Positions 26,572-35,600 of a DNA stretch of 64,000 bases are shown here, in pieces. The stretch comes from Lysinibacillus sp. FSL M8-0337 (lineage in GTDB: Bacteria > Bacillota > Bacilli > Bacillales_A > Planococcaceae). Under the pieces are notes generated by a model, which saw only the letters and a program-made list of their open reading frames with translations, was not told where the DNA came from and did not search any database. The DNA is taken from contig NZ_CP151996.1 in NCBI RefSeq assembly GCF_038593855.1, positions 310,001 to 374,000 on the forward strand, written 5' to 3'. Both the position numbers and the translations under genes were made by a program. Position 1 is the stretch's first letter. The number at the start of each line of letters is the position of its first letter.

Positions 26572-27252
26572 ATGGATAGAGTTTATGAAGGAATGCTAGG
26601 AGAAACGCCTTTTTATGTTACGAAATTACAACTTCAGCATTTACCTGCGATTGAGAAGTTACAGCAAGAAGTTTACGAGACTTTGCCAGACCAAAGCATT
26701 TTACAGCCTTTAACGACGGAAGAATTTGAGTACATTTTGCAGGGAAATGGTTTGATGATTGGGGCATATGTGGAGCATGAGTTAATCGGCTTTCGAGCAT
26801 TATTAAATCCACCTATTGATAACGATCACCTTGGCTATGATTGCGGAATTCCAGAGGATCAGTTCCATCGTGTTTTATATCAAGAGATATCCAATGTTTC
26901 CCCACATTATCGCGGCTACGGATTACAAAAAACATTAGCAACGGTTGTGATGAACGCTATTGATTTGGATTGCTACGATTATGTTTGCTCTACAGTTAAA
27001 CCGTATAATATACCGAGCTTAAAAGATAAATTTTCACAGGGGCTTGTGATAAAGGGCTTGAAGATTAAGTACGTTGATAAATTGCGATATATCTTCTATA
27101 AAGATTTACAACAGGGGCAACCGGTTTATACTGAGAAACAAGCTGTTTTGATGGGAGATACAGCCATGCAGCAGCAACTGTTAAAAGCGGGATATACGGG
27201 GACTGCCATGTATGAAGAACAAAATGACTGGTTCGTACTATATGAAAAATAG
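26572..27252 (+). CDS. GNAT-family N-acetyltransferase
   Basis: The 226-residue protein contains the GNAT acetyl-CoA loop SPHYRGYGLQKTLATVVM (about 109-126) and a preceding strand around ALLNPP. AAGGAGGCGTTAAC lies before ATG 26572, directly after the epimerase gene. The fold region spans about 12-165; the C-terminal part (QPVYTEKQAVLMGD) is lineage specific. It may acetylate a dipeptide or amino acid released by neighbouring enzymes, in line with the M20 deacylase nearby, but that link is inference. Confidence 0.8.
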   Translation: MDRVYEGMLGETPFYVTKLQLQHLPAIEKLQQEVYETLPDQSILQPLTTEEFEYILQGNGLMIGAYVEHELIGFRALLNPPIDNDHLGYDCGIPEDQFHRVLYQEISNVSPHYRGYGLQKTLATVVMNAIDLDCYDYVCSTVKPYNIPSLKDKFSQGLVIKGLKIKYVDKLRYIFYKDLQQGQPVYTEKQAVLMGDTAMQQQLLKAGYTGTAMYEEQNDWFVLYEK

Positions 27253-27270
27253 GATTTAAAATGAAGGAGT

Positions 27271-27310
27271 GCCTTCCTTTCACACAGTGTGAGAGGAAAG
27301 GCTTTTTTTT
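27271..27310. terminator. Terminator between convergent genes
   Basis: GCCTTCCTTTC / GAGAGGAAAGGC stem followed by eight T. It overlaps the stop codon region of the FhuF-like gene. Confidence 0.9.
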
Positions 27311-28019
27311 ATTTCTTTAGTGGGCAAAATCCACAAGCAAGTAAGCCAGGAATATCTTTCGAAAAGCAACAAGATATACGGACAGGAACGTTAACTAAAT
27401 TCGTGGGGCTTTGACCACCAGTATAGTCAGCCCACCAAGATTTTTGTGAAAAACGAGCCCACGTTTTAGGGTTCTCTAAAGCCTCAATATCTTCCATTGC
27501 CTGATCTGCTAAGCCGGGGTTAGACAACAGTTGATGATAATGCCAAAGTAGATAACCAAAGAAATTTTCCCAAATGGTTAAAGGAGAGATGGATGTTACT
27601 TTACGCAGTTGCTGAACGATGACATGCCCATCATATAAAATTTTTTCAATCACAGATTGTCTTTCATCTTCATCCACGTAACGCCAATCATTGGGGTTCA
27701 CAAACATGGCAACTGTAAAGCTATTGAATTCCTTGGCCGCATCAAAACGAATTTCAATTGGCTTTCCATCCCATACTTCATCATAGGCAGCAAGCATATA
27801 TAGCTGCATTGCAAAAAACATACCATAGCGACGTGCAAAATGGGAAATAGCTGCGGTTTCCGTTGCCGCATCTGTAATGCCCATCATAAGGTTTAAAAAA
27901 TCGGGATGGTAAAAGTCTTTATGTATATCAGCTAATGTAAATAATGTTCGTTTTGGTTCTGTTGTATATATACTGTAGGAATTCAATTGTCTTACTTGAT
28001 CCATCGTTAAAGCTGGCAT
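27309..28019 (-). CDS. FhuF-like 2Fe-2S protein (siderophore iron reductase family)
   Basis: The protein has 236 residues from ATG 28019, eight bases after AAAGG. The C-terminus carries the exact FhuF iron-sulfur pattern C-C-x10-C-x2-C (SCCFSKDIPGLLACGFC). The helical body (ISHFARRYGMFFAMQLYML and similar) is like the IucA/IucC C-terminal/FhuF fold. Such proteins reduce ferric siderophores in the cytosol to free iron. No siderophore transporter is adjacent, but a perfect Fur box lies about 0.6 kb away. Its own upstream region has no convincing Fur box. Confidence 0.85.
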   Translation of the reverse strand: MPALTMDQVRQLNSYSIYTTEPKRTLFTLADIHKDFYHPDFLNLMMGITDAATETAAISHFARRYGMFFAMQLYMLAAYDEVWDGKPIEIRFDAAKEFNSFTVAMFVNPNDWRYVDEDERQSVIEKILYDGHVIVQQLRKVTSISPLTIWENFFGYLLWHYHQLLSNPGLADQAMEDIEALENPKTWARFSQKSWWADYTGGQSPTNLVNVPVRISCCFSKDIPGLLACGFCPLKK

Positions 28020-28136
28020 TGTCATCACCTTTTCTTTTCAATCATTAACATCAATTATAAATTAATCATTTTTACTTCACAAATGGAATGCAATATAGTA
28101 AAATACATTAAACATATCTGAAAGGTGGGTTTTTAA

Positions 28137-28568
28137 ATGTCATTGCCACATGCAATTCCAAGACCACTTGTACGACTCAATCAATGGACCATTTTGTTAA
28201 TTGTCATAGTGACATGGGCAACAGGGCTTGCTTGGATATTAGTCATTCCTTTAGTCGCTAATTTACTTGGTGTTTTATGTAATTTTAATCCCATTATACG
28301 ATTTGGAAAACTATTTTTGAAAAAAGCACCAGCTTCCTATATACCTGAAGACGCCCAACAACAAAAATTTAACTCTAGTATTGCTAGCATATGTTTAGCT
28401 GCTGGATTCGTTGGGTTTTTCTTTAACTGGTATGTAGTAGGATATGTATTTACAACAATGGTAGCCATCGCTTCATCTGTTGCTATTGCTGGTTTTTGTA
28501 TCGGTTGCTTTTTACATTTTCAGCTAAAACAGTGGCAATACAGAAGGTCCCTTAAGAAGGCATTGTAA
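28137..28568 (+). CDS. DUF4395 family membrane protein
   Basis: The 143-residue protein opens with SLPHAIPRPLVRLNQ, as expected for DUF4395. Four hydrophobic helices form two pairs (about 17-55 and 80-125), with a short Cys-containing segment (VLCNFNPIIRFGK) between them. AAAGGTGGG precedes ATG 28137. The family is membrane bound and uncharacterised; some members sit beside thiol-redox genes. It reads away from the FhuF-like gene. Confidence 0.8.
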   Translation: MSLPHAIPRPLVRLNQWTILLIVIVTWATGLAWILVIPLVANLLGVLCNFNPIIRFGKLFLKKAPASYIPEDAQQQKFNSSIASICLAAGFVGFFFNWYVVGYVFTTMVAIASSVAIAGFCIGCFLHFQLKQWQYRRSLKKAL

Positions 28569-28606
28569 TTATTTGAAAAATTTTTAAGTTAATTTAAAGA
28601 TAGTAG

Positions 28607-28635
28607 TTGACAATTTAATTGATAATGATTATCAT
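28607..28635 (+). promoter_or_regulatory. Promoter overlapping the Fur box
   Basis: TTGACA (28607-28612), 17-base spacer, TATCAT (28630-28635). The Fur box covers the -10 region, so iron-bound Fur should block it. Confidence 0.75.
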
Positions 28636-28639
28636 TATC
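28621..28639. promoter_or_regulatory. Consensus Fur box
   Basis: GATAATGATTATCATTATC is a perfect match to the classical 19-base Fur box. Next to the promoter it predicts iron repression. Confidence 0.92.
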
Positions 28640-28641
28640 AT

Positions 28642-28812
28642 TGTAAAGATTATTCCTCCTCTACAAAACGAGTGTAGAGAGGATGAACTTTAGCTACTTT
28701 TCTCCAGAAGTTTGCTAGTTCATAAAGCGCTCCTAAAACCCCCCTCATTTTTTGGGAACGTAAAATCTCTAGACGGCTTATTCCTACGATGAATGAGCCG
28801 TCCTTTTTATTT
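28642..28812 (+). ncRNA. Candidate Fur-repressed small RNA (FsrA-like in logic)
   Basis: The Fur-box promoter and a strong terminator frame a 170-base transcript that holds no convincing gene. The longest frame with an ATG after a purine run is 11 codons. The RNA can fold into a 5' hairpin (CCTCCTCTACA, 28655-28665, with TGTAGAGAGG, 28673-28682) and a second stem (GAACT..AGC with GCT..AGTTC, about 28685-28721). A single-stranded C-rich stretch, AAAACCCCCCTCA (28735-28747), follows. Unpaired C-rich stretches are how B. subtilis FsrA and staphylococcal RsaE reach purine-rich ribosome sites. I infer an iron-sparing sRNA; homology to FsrA is not shown. Confidence 0.6.
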
Positions 28813-28815
28813 TTT
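28772..28815 (+). terminator. Terminator of the Fur-controlled transcript
   Basis: GACGGCTTATTC / GAATGAGCCGTC with T-rich tail CTTTTTATTTTTT on the plus strand only. Confidence 0.85.
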
Positions 28816-28832
28816 AGCAACACCCGCATATG

Positions 28833-29807
28833 TTACGAAGATTGTTCAGAAGGGGAGGTCTGTTGGGCAATATTCTTTTTTCCAAGTACCATTGTATAGT
28901 AGCTATGCAACAACATACCAACAATAATAATGCCAAGTCCAGCAAGGGCAATTGGATCAGGAAAGGCAATGTTAAGTAGTAGCACCTCACCAATAATGAC
29001 AAATAGTATTTCAGTTGATTGGGTTGCTTCCACAGCGGCTAGTTTGCCTTGATGTTCGCGCACACGGTCTGTGGCGATAAAAAATAGAATGGTGGCAATG
29101 ACACCAGAGCTAATTCCCACTAGTAGCGATTGTAGAACTTGATTTAGTGAAGGTAGACCAACCGTTAAAACAGCATATAGCGCCATGATAATCCATGCAG
29201 GCATGGAAGCAACGGTCATACCAAGCACGCGCTGAAATGTATCAATACGCCCTCCGCAGACTTCCATCATTTTTCGATTACCGAGTGGATAAGCAAAAGC
29301 AGCAATCACTACAGGTAAAATCCCTAGCAGTAGATTTTTAGTTGGGGCAGACTGTGCCTGTGGTACTTGAATAAGCAATATCCCAACTAGAATTACACAT
29401 GAAATAAGTAAGGAAATTAACGGGATTTTCTGACGTACTGTTTTTCCAGCGATTACTGATACAAAAAGGGGAGCTAAAAGGACACCAGCAACGATTGTAA
29501 ATTGCCATGTACCCGAAACGAGCCAACCTGGGCCGAATGCTGCAGCGAATGTAAGTGGTGCATAAAATAGTACAAATCCAACGAAGCTCCATAGAAGCCA
29601 TGCCCTTGGTTTGTTTTTCATTTCATTGGTAAGCGGTGAAAAGCCCTTACGATAGAAGACAATAGCTAGTAAAAACGGCAACATGAAAAAATAACGAAGT
29701 GATGCACTCCAGAGCCAGCTACCGCCTTGCATTTCCATCGCGTGATTTAAAATAAATGTTACCGCAAAAAAAAGTGAGGCTAAGATGCCTAATGCAATTT
29801 CTTTCAT
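28833..29807 (-). CDS. EmrE-like multidrug-resistance efflux transporter family protein
   Basis: The 324-residue protein has ten hydrophobic helices, in the DMT/EamA-like arrangement of two five-helix repeats. It opens with MKEIALGILASLFFAVTFI, with HAMEMQGGSWLWSASLRYFF in the second helix, matching the multidrug resistance efflux transporter group (PF13536). The C-terminal helix pair contains VEATQSTEILFVIIGE, like the second-repeat end of DMT carriers. It ends in a hydrophilic tail. Substrate unknown. GGGTGATGAATT precedes the start. Confidence 0.8.
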   Translation of the reverse strand: MKEIALGILASLFFAVTFILNHAMEMQGGSWLWSASLRYFFMLPFLLAIVFYRKGFSPLTNEMKNKPRAWLLWSFVGFVLFYAPLTFAAAFGPGWLVSGTWQFTIVAGVLLAPLFVSVIAGKTVRQKIPLISLLISCVILVGILLIQVPQAQSAPTKNLLLGILPVVIAAFAYPLGNRKMMEVCGGRIDTFQRVLGMTVASMPAWIIMALYAVLTVGLPSLNQVLQSLLVGISSGVIATILFFIATDRVREHQGKLAAVEATQSTEILFVIIGEVLLLNIAFPDPIALAGLGIIIVGMLLHSYYTMVLGKKNIAQQTSPSEQSS

Positions 29808-29896
29808 AATTCATCACCCTTAACTTTTATGTAATTCGAAAATTCAGTCATTAATTTTGGCAGTGATAAGTAATCACTGGTGTTTATATAGTAAGT

Positions 29897-29988
29897 AAAA
29901 ATCCGCGTTGCCTCCTAAGGAAGTAAATACACGACATTGCGTAAGCTGTGCTTATCGTGCCTTGCCCTTTGGGAGCCAAGCGGATTTT
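29897..29988. other. Long imperfect stem-loop downstream of pepT
   Basis: AAAATCCGC at the left pairs with GCGGATTTT at the right, extended by TTG.CTCC / GGGAG.CAA. The loop region contains GATAAG-like and GTGCTTATCG parts that recall the stem-loop at 24006-24113. It may be a terminator of pepT or a repeat. Confidence 0.5.
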
Positions 29989-30057
29989 AGTATCTGAAAG
30001 ACTTTGTAGAAAGTATTTCTTTTTTAATATTTCTTATTGCTTGAAGTAAAGTTAAAC

Positions 30058-31287
30058 TTACTTGCCCTGTTGTTCAAATAGTTGCACGATTTCAAGAATT
30101 ACTTGTGTCGCTTTTTCCATTGTTTCACCAGAGACATATTCGAATTTACCGTGCATGTTTTCTCCACCTGCAAAAATATTTGGTGTTGGTAAACCCATAT
30201 AGGAAAGTTGAGAACCATCAGTTCCACCACGAATCGGTAATGTATTCGGAGTAATATCTAATTTTTCCATTGCTTGACGGGCAATGTCAACAATTTCTTT
30301 TACAGGCTCGATTTTTTCACCCATATTATAGTATTGATCCTCGATAGAAATTGTCAGCGCATCCTTGCCAAATTGTGCTTGTATTTTGGCAGCAGCATCT
30401 CGCATTAATTGCTTTTTCTCTTCGAATTTTTGACGATCATGGTCACGTACAATATAAGAAAGCTCTGTATGTTCAATAGCCCCTTTGAAGTCCATTAAAT
30501 GGATGAAGCCTTCATAACCTTCTGTTTTTTCAGGTACTGCATCTGTAGGCATTTCATTTTGGAAGGCAATCGCCATCGTAATAGAGTTGACCATTTTATT
30601 TTTAGCTGAACCTGGGTGTACACTCGTTCCCTTTGTTGTTACTTTAACGCCAGCAGCATTAAAGCTTTCAAATTGTAGCTCACCAAGCGGTCCGCCATCC
30701 ATTGTGTAGGCATAGTCAGCGCCGAATGCAGCGACATCGAATTTATGTGGACCGCGGCCAATTTCTTCATCAGGTGTGAAAGCTACGCGAATTTTACCAT
30801 GCTTAATAGCAGGGTTATTTATTAAGTATTCCATAGCAGTCATTATTTCAGCGATGCCAGCTTTATCGTCCGCACCTAGTAATGTTGTACCATCTGTTGT
30901 AATTAGCGTTTGGCCTACATAATTTTTTAGTTCAGGAAATTCAGTTGGAGACATGATTAAATTTTCGTTTAATTGAATGTCACCGCCATCGTAGTGATCG
31001 ATGCGTTGAGGATTTACATTTGTACCAGTGTAGTCTGTAGCTGTATCCACATGCGCTAAAAAGCCAATTGTAGGAACTGCTTTATCTGTATTTGCTTCAA
31101 GTGTTGCAAATAAATAGCCATTGTCATCTAGTGTAATGTCTGTTAAGCCGATTGCAGCCAATTCATCCTTCAATACATGCAATAAATTAAATTGCTTTTG
31201 AGTGGAAGGAGTAGTTTCACTTGTGAAGTCGGATTGTGTATCGATTTTTGCGTAGCGAATTAATCGCTCGATTACTTGTTCTTTCAT
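30058..31287 (-). CDS. pepT: Peptidase T (tripeptide aminopeptidase)
   Basis: ATG 31287 is the true start: AAAGGAGG lies 11 bases upstream. An in-frame extension would be encoded by a palindromic repeat and is rejected. The 409-residue cytosolic M20B enzyme has His79 and Asp81 (LAHVDTATD), Asp140 (LLGADDKAG), Glu174-Glu175 (TPDEEIG), Asp197 (TMDGG) and a late His in [14 protein letters not shown]. All match the two-zinc centre of PepT. It cuts the N-terminal residue from tripeptides. A dispersed repeat separates it from the YhhN gene upstream on the same strand. Confidence 0.95.
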   Translation of the reverse strand: MKEQVIERLIRYAKIDTQSDFTSETTPSTQKQFNLLHVLKDELAAIGLTDITLDDNGYLFATLEANTDKAVPTIGFLAHVDTATDYTGTNVNPQRIDHYDGGDIQLNENLIMSPTEFPELKNYVGQTLITTDGTTLLGADDKAGIAEIMTAMEYLINNPAIKHGKIRVAFTPDEEIGRGPHKFDVAAFGADYAYTMDGGPLGELQFESFNAAGVKVTTKGTSVHPGSAKNKMVNSITMAIAFQNEMPTDAVPEKTEGYEGFIHLMDFKGAIEHTELSYIVRDHDRQKFEEKKQLMRDAAAKIQAQFGKDALTISIEDQYYNMGEKIEPVKEIVDIARQAMEKLDITPNTLPIRGGTDGSQLSYMGLPTPNIFAGGENMHGKFEYVSGETMEKATQVILEIVQLFEQQGK

Positions 31288-31311
31288 AGGTATATGCAGC
31301 CTCCTTTGTAG

Positions 31312-31356
31312 GTGTCTGGCACTCAAACAATTCTGAATTGTTTGAGTGCCAGGCAC
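31312..31356. repeat. 45-bp palindrome of the GTGYCWGKCAC family
   Basis: Arms GTGTCTGGCACTCAAACAAT.. and their complement around CTG, with one G-T pair at the tip. Same centre (CAATT..AATTG) and size as the copy at 41683-41727, but with TGGCAC in place of AGTCAC. The two changed arms keep their pairing. Confidence 0.85.
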
Positions 31357-31358
31357 TT

Positions 31359-32009
31359 TCATTGTACCACTTTACTTCGGATTTCGGAATATTGAAGGAT
31401 GCTCAATGCAATAAGTATTTGCGCACTATAATAGGTTGTCATAATAATCTCATGCGCAAAAGGTAATGGCATGATAAACTTATTAATCGCTAAATAGGAA
31501 TCGGATGTGATAAATAATAAAGCGCCAATAATAGCAAAGGGAGAACCGGTACGAATAGCCGTCCAGCCCATCGTTAAAATGATAGAAATATAAGCAAGAA
31601 CTGCAAAAGTAAGTACGGTTTCTCCGGATTTAAACACGGTACTGGCAATCCAGATAGCCATTGCGGCACCATATAGAAGTAATCCGATTTTTGCCCAAGT
31701 CGGTACTGGCTGTTCACTAGTACTTGAAAAGGCGAAGATATAAAAAACATGACCGATTAAGAAACTTGTAAGACCAATCAGAAACCATTGTAAAGTGTAG
31801 TCTCCTATCATACAAAATACTAGACCTATAATAATGAATCGCTGATATTTTTTAATCGACTGTGCTTTTTGGGTTATCGCCATAAATATTAACAAAATCA
31901 TTGGAATGACTTTGAATATTAGTTTTACACTTTGGTCAATATGCGAGAAGAAAAAAATATAATAAAGACCAAACACAATGATACATGTTAACAACAATTT
32001 TTTTTCCAA
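31359..32009 (-). CDS. YhhN/TMEM86-family (lysoplasmalogenase-like) membrane protein
   Basis: The 216-residue protein has about eight helices. [13 protein letters not shown] near residue 33, [12 protein letters not shown] near 62 and [13 protein letters not shown] near 170 are the conserved Lys/Asp-containing helices of the YhhN family. Animal members cleave the vinyl ether bond of lysoplasmalogens; the bacterial role is not established. The start is TTG 32009, with AAGGGG about ten bases upstream. Confidence 0.85.
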   Translation of the reverse strand: MEKKLLLTCIIVFGLYYIFFFSHIDQSVKLIFKVIPMILLIFMAITQKAQSIKKYQRFIIIGLVFCMIGDYTLQWFLIGLTSFLIGHVFYIFAFSSTSEQPVPTWAKIGLLLYGAAMAIWIASTVFKSGETVLTFAVLAYISIILTMGWTAIRTGSPFAIIGALLFITSDSYLAINKFIMPLPFAHEIIMTTYYSAQILIALSILQYSEIRSKVVQ

Positions 32010-32200
32010 ATTTTTCAGCCCCTTTTCTTTGAAATTCTCTATCGATGCTTAAAATCCTTTATTCATCATTAAGCGGTTTTATTCAGAATTTCTTTCACCA
32101 AAGAGTAGAAGGGAAGAAGTGTCCATATAATTTATGTTTGAAACTTTTTTAGTATGTAACCGTAAATAAGAAGACAGTAAGTGAGGAGAGGGTGAATGAA

Positions 32201-33880
32201 ATGACTAAGCTATTGATAGCTTCTGCAGTCATTGCAATTATTGCGAGTGTATTATTAACACCGCTAATAACGAAAAAGCGTGAAGATGGACAATCGAAAA
32301 AAGTAATTGGCTACTTTTTTATCGGAGTCTTTGTGATAGGATTTATTGCATCAGGTATTACACTGTATGTTACAAAAATTGATGTTAACTGGCTTGTTTT
32401 TTGGCCAGTGATTATACTACTCACTTTATGTGGTGCGTTTCTTGCAAGTGGTATTGAAAGAAAAGTGAAAGGTGTTTTATTTTTAGCAAGCTTACTAGTC
32501 GGCGTGTATGTATTGTCCGCACCGCTATGGAATGCTAACGATAAATTCAAATCTGCGGAAATGAAAGAAGAGGTTGAAATCAAGCCGTTTGATGAAACAC
32601 AAACGCCAGCGAGTGTTCCACCTAAATTCGTCCGCAATAAAATGAAAAAAGCTTTCGGTCAAGTACCGAATACAAGCTATTATGAACTAGGACGTTTACA
32701 AATCCAAAAGGTAAATGGTGAATATGTTTATATTGCGCCTGTTGAATTTTCAGGTTTCTTTAAATGGATGAACGGCAAAACGACACCTGGTTATTTTACA
32801 ATGAGTGCGACGGACTCAGCGGATAACCCAAAATTTATCGCACAGGAAATGAAATATGTTCCTTCTGCCTATTTAAATGCTAATTTAGAGCGTCACATGC
32901 GCTTACAACATCCATTCCTTATTTTCTATGGGGATGTTCAGCTTGAAATTGATGATGACGGTAAACCGTACTATATCCGTTCGTACGGGGAGTTTATATC
33001 TGCTCGAAATGGCTTTGATGTACAAGGGATTGTCCTTGTAGATGCATTGACAGGTAAATCTGAAATTGTGAAATTAGCAGATGTTCCAGCATTTATTGAT
33101 GGGGCTGTTTCACCTGAGACAGTAAGTTTACAAAATAGCTATTACGGAAAATATGTGCATGGTTACTGGAATAGTATGTTTGGCAAAAAAGATGTCAAAC
33201 TACCTTCTGATGAAGGGACTGAATCGAATGTAAGTCCGATCTTTAATGAGGAAGGCGAAATGTACTATTTCACAGACTTCACGAGTCCAAAAGAGGGCGT
33301 GGATTCAATGCTGGGCTACTCATTAACGAATGCACGAACTGGTGAATCGACGTATTATACAGGAAATCAAGATGCTTCATATATGGATTCACAAGGGAAT
33401 CTGCAAATTATTGAAAAGAAATTTATTGAGAAAAAGTGGGCAGGAGAAATGCCTGTATTGTATAACTTTTACGGAGAAGCAAGTTGGTTAACAGCGGTGC
33501 TCGATGCGAATGGCTTTTTACAAAATTATTTCATCGTTTCCGCAGCAAATCCTGAAATTTCCGCCTATGCAACAACACCAAAAGAAGCGTTGAAATTATA
33601 TAAAACAGCGCTTAGTCGTGGAGGAAGTACGGTTGAAGGTAGTTCGAATGCGGAAGAGAAAAATGCAAGTGGGACAGTACTACGCGTTTATAAGGAACGC
33701 CTAGGTGACTTTACCATTGTATCGTTTTTACTGAATAATGGTGAAAATTATTCAGTAAGTGCAGAGACGGAGCCTCTTGCGATTTATTTACAAGAAGGTG
33801 ATGAAGTAGTTATTACGTATGGTGAAACAGGAGAGCAGTTTTTACCAGTACGCTCGCTCATTATTAAAGGGTTACAATAA
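32201..33880 (+). CDS. Membrane-anchored protein of unknown function
   Basis: ATG 32201 is chosen with GAGGAGAGGG upstream; GTG 32192 is also in frame. The 559-residue protein has three or four N-terminal helices (about 3-22, 38-60, 65-82 and 90-106). A large outer domain of about 440 residues follows, rich in Tyr, Glu and beta-type strands (YFTMSATDSADNPKF, YYGKYVHGYWNSMFG, ARTGESTYYTG). No catalytic motif is evident. The end (AEEKNASGTVLRVYKERLG onward) looks like a small separate beta module. I do not recognise a characterised family. It is a single gene with its own terminator. Confidence 0.7.
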   Translation: MTKLLIASAVIAIIASVLLTPLITKKREDGQSKKVIGYFFIGVFVIGFIASGITLYVTKIDVNWLVFWPVIILLTLCGAFLASGIERKVKGVLFLASLLVGVYVLSAPLWNANDKFKSAEMKEEVEIKPFDETQTPASVPPKFVRNKMKKAFGQVPNTSYYELGRLQIQKVNGEYVYIAPVEFSGFFKWMNGKTTPGYFTMSATDSADNPKFIAQEMKYVPSAYLNANLERHMRLQHPFLIFYGDVQLEIDDDGKPYYIRSYGEFISARNGFDVQGIVLVDALTGKSEIVKLADVPAFIDGAVSPETVSLQNSYYGKYVHGYWNSMFGKKDVKLPSDEGTESNVSPIFNEEGEMYYFTDFTSPKEGVDSMLGYSLTNARTGESTYYTGNQDASYMDSQGNLQIIEKKFIEKKWAGEMPVLYNFYGEASWLTAVLDANGFLQNYFIVSAANPEISAYATTPKEALKLYKTALSRGGSTVEGSSNAEEKNASGTVLRVYKERLGDFTIVSFLLNNGENYSVSAETEPLAIYLQEGDEVVITYGETGEQFLPVRSLIIKGLQ

Positions 33881-33882
33881 AC

Positions 33883-33930
33883 AAAAGACGATCAGCACAA
33901 TGCACTTTGTTGGCTTGATCGTCTTTTTTA
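33883..33930. terminator. Bidirectional terminator
   Basis: AAAAGACGATCA / TGATCGTCTTTTTT between convergent genes. Confidence 0.9.
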
Positions 33931-34353
33931 TGTAGTTTGCGTTTCAATGTAACGGTGCATTTTTTCTTTATGATTTGTAAAAAGTGTAGAGGCATGATCA
34001 TTTAATGCCAGTATCTCTTGAATATAACCATGTAACAAATTCGTTTCATATTCGAAAGAGATCGATGTTTCACTTTCTATCATATGCTCCAATAAAAGTG
34101 CATGTAGCACAACCACTTCTAGGTTCTGTGTATTCGTGACAAATTTTAAATTTAAAATGGTTGTATAGGAAACGAATTGATCGACGTAGGTAATAGCTTC
34201 TTTGTATTGTTTGATATCAATATGTTGTTCAAGCCTCTTTCTTAAAAGTACACACTCATTGTTTAAGTCTTGTATTTTTAAAAATAAACTTCTTACACTT
34301 CTCTTATGTTGTTGTTCTAGGGTACGAGCAAGATGCTTATTAACATAAGACAT
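33928..34353 (-). CDS. Hypothetical cytosolic protein
   Basis: The 141-residue protein is predicted to be all helical. It has heptad-like stretches (LKIQDLNNECVLLRKRLEQHI) and no membrane segment, signal peptide or recognisable motif. A good ribosome site (AAAGGAGT) precedes its ATG. It converges with the large membrane protein gene and shares its terminator. Function unknown. Confidence 0.6.
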   Translation of the reverse strand: MSYVNKHLARTLEQQHKRSVRSLFLKIQDLNNECVLLRKRLEQHIDIKQYKEAITYVDQFVSYTTILNLKFVTNTQNLEVVVLHALLLEHMIESETSISFEYETNLLHGYIQEILALNDHASTLFTNHKEKMHRYIETQTT

Positions 34354-34510
34354 TTTTGCATAACTCCTTTCGAGATAAGGTTCTTCTTCTATTTAATATT
34401 AATGGAAAGGTAGGAAAAGGAAAGAGTCTTTTCGTTTAATTTGTACCTGATTTTAACAGATCATGCAAGACAAAAATACTACATAAGCTATAAATAATAG
34501 TTCGAAATAT

Positions 34511-34548
34511 AAAAAAAGTGGAGTTATTATCATACGATAGTAACTCCA
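34511..34548 (-). terminator. Terminator of the nitroreductase gene
   Basis: GGAGTTA / TAACTCC stem, with the T run on the minus strand (34511-34517). Confidence 0.8.
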
Positions 34549-34559
34549 TAAAGAAAAAG

Positions 34560-35291
34560 TTATTTCCAATTAAAACCTTTCTGTGCTAAGAAGCGATTGA
34601 TGAAAGGACGACGTTGTTCAATTAAAAAATCAGCCATTTGCTTTGTCCAGTTATCAATTTTACGATTGGAGGAACGACTATTGTAATAATCCTCCATTGT
34701 TGCATTGTAAGCTGGTAAAAGTTCCTCGTATTTTTCACAATTGTACTCATTTTCATGTAGGACAGCAGCTACTGGTAAGCGAGGTTTCACTTCATTGCGT
34801 CGTGCAGGAACGCCAATTGTTAAACCGAACAATGGGAATACATAATCGGGTAGATTCAACAATTCGCTAATTTCTTCAGGTTTGTTACGTACACCCCCAA
34901 TATAGCAAATGCCATAGCCCATTGATTCAGCAGCAATCACAAAGTTTTGTGCGAATAACGAAACATCTGCTACACCAACGAGGACATTTTCAGCCGAGTC
35001 TGCCACAATATCAACGCCTTCTAATTTCCCAGCCATTTGCAGACGTTTAAAGTCTACGCAAAAAACAAAAGCACCACCCGAAGTTTCGTATTGACGTGGA
35101 TTGCCAGAGAGCAAACCGAGCTGTTCTTTTTTTGCTTCGTCTGTTACCCAAATTACGCTATAGGCTTGTACAAAGTGAGAGGTTGCCGCCATCTGTGCTG
35201 TGGCAATTAAATCTTCAATAATTTCTTTAGAAATAGGATTTCCATCGTAAATACGTACTGAAGAGTGGTTACGTAATAATTCTTTCACCAT
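34560..35291 (-). CDS. NADPH-dependent flavin oxidoreductase / nitroreductase (NfsA/NfrA type)
   Basis: The 243-residue FMN enzyme shows the NfsA/NfrA signature. The N-terminal LLRNHSSVRIYDGNPI carries the FMN phosphate-binding HRSVR-like motif. AATSHFVQAYSVIWVTD near residue 35, ESMGYGICYIGGVRN near 123 and LPVAAVLHENEY with the Arg-rich linker follow. Such enzymes reduce nitroaromatics, FMN or disulfides with NADPH and help in oxidative stress. The gene stands alone. Confidence 0.92.
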   Translation of the reverse strand: MVKELLRNHSSVRIYDGNPISKEIIEDLIATAQMAATSHFVQAYSVIWVTDEAKKEQLGLLSGNPRQYETSGGAFVFCVDFKRLQMAGKLEGVDIVADSAENVLVGVADVSLFAQNFVIAAESMGYGICYIGGVRNKPEEISELLNLPDYVFPLFGLTIGVPARRNEVKPRLPVAAVLHENEYNCEKYEELLPAYNATMEDYYNSRSSNRKIDNWTKQMADFLIEQRRPFINRFLAQKGFNWK

Positions 35292-35522
35292 TTAAAAATT
35301 CTCCTTTTCCCCTTAAATATACCAAGAGCATATCACGCTTTTTCGCTAAAATCGAATAAAATTCAATTTAAAAAACTTAAAATCATTTATAAAAAACTAT
35401 TTTTGAATAATTTGAGCTAGGACAAAAATACCTCGTAAAGTAAAATATATTGTTAGATATAGCTTAAATGTTCTCTTTAGTGTAAAATTATGTATGGCGA
35501 CAGATTATTTATCTACTGTATT

Positions 35523-35552
35523 TTGACATTTGTGGGTGTACTGATGTATAGG
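35523..35552 (+). promoter_or_regulatory. Promoter of the CoA-transferase gene
   Basis: TTGACA (35523-35528) and TATAGG (35547-35552), 18-base spacer. The rest of 35292-35600 shows nothing else. Confidence 0.55.
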
Positions 35553-35600
35553 ACAAATAATCTAGTTGAAGCAATTAAATGTGGGATGGAGGAATAAGGA

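Noticed and set aside
28683..28718. 11-codon frame inside the Fur-controlled transcript
   Set aside because: The purine run touches the ATG directly, leaving no spacing, and the frame is too short to call.
31288..31362. 25-codon N-terminal extension of peptidase T
   Set aside because: It is encoded by the palindromic repeat at 31312-31356 and has no ribosome site, whereas ATG 31287 has AAAGGAGG at proper distance.
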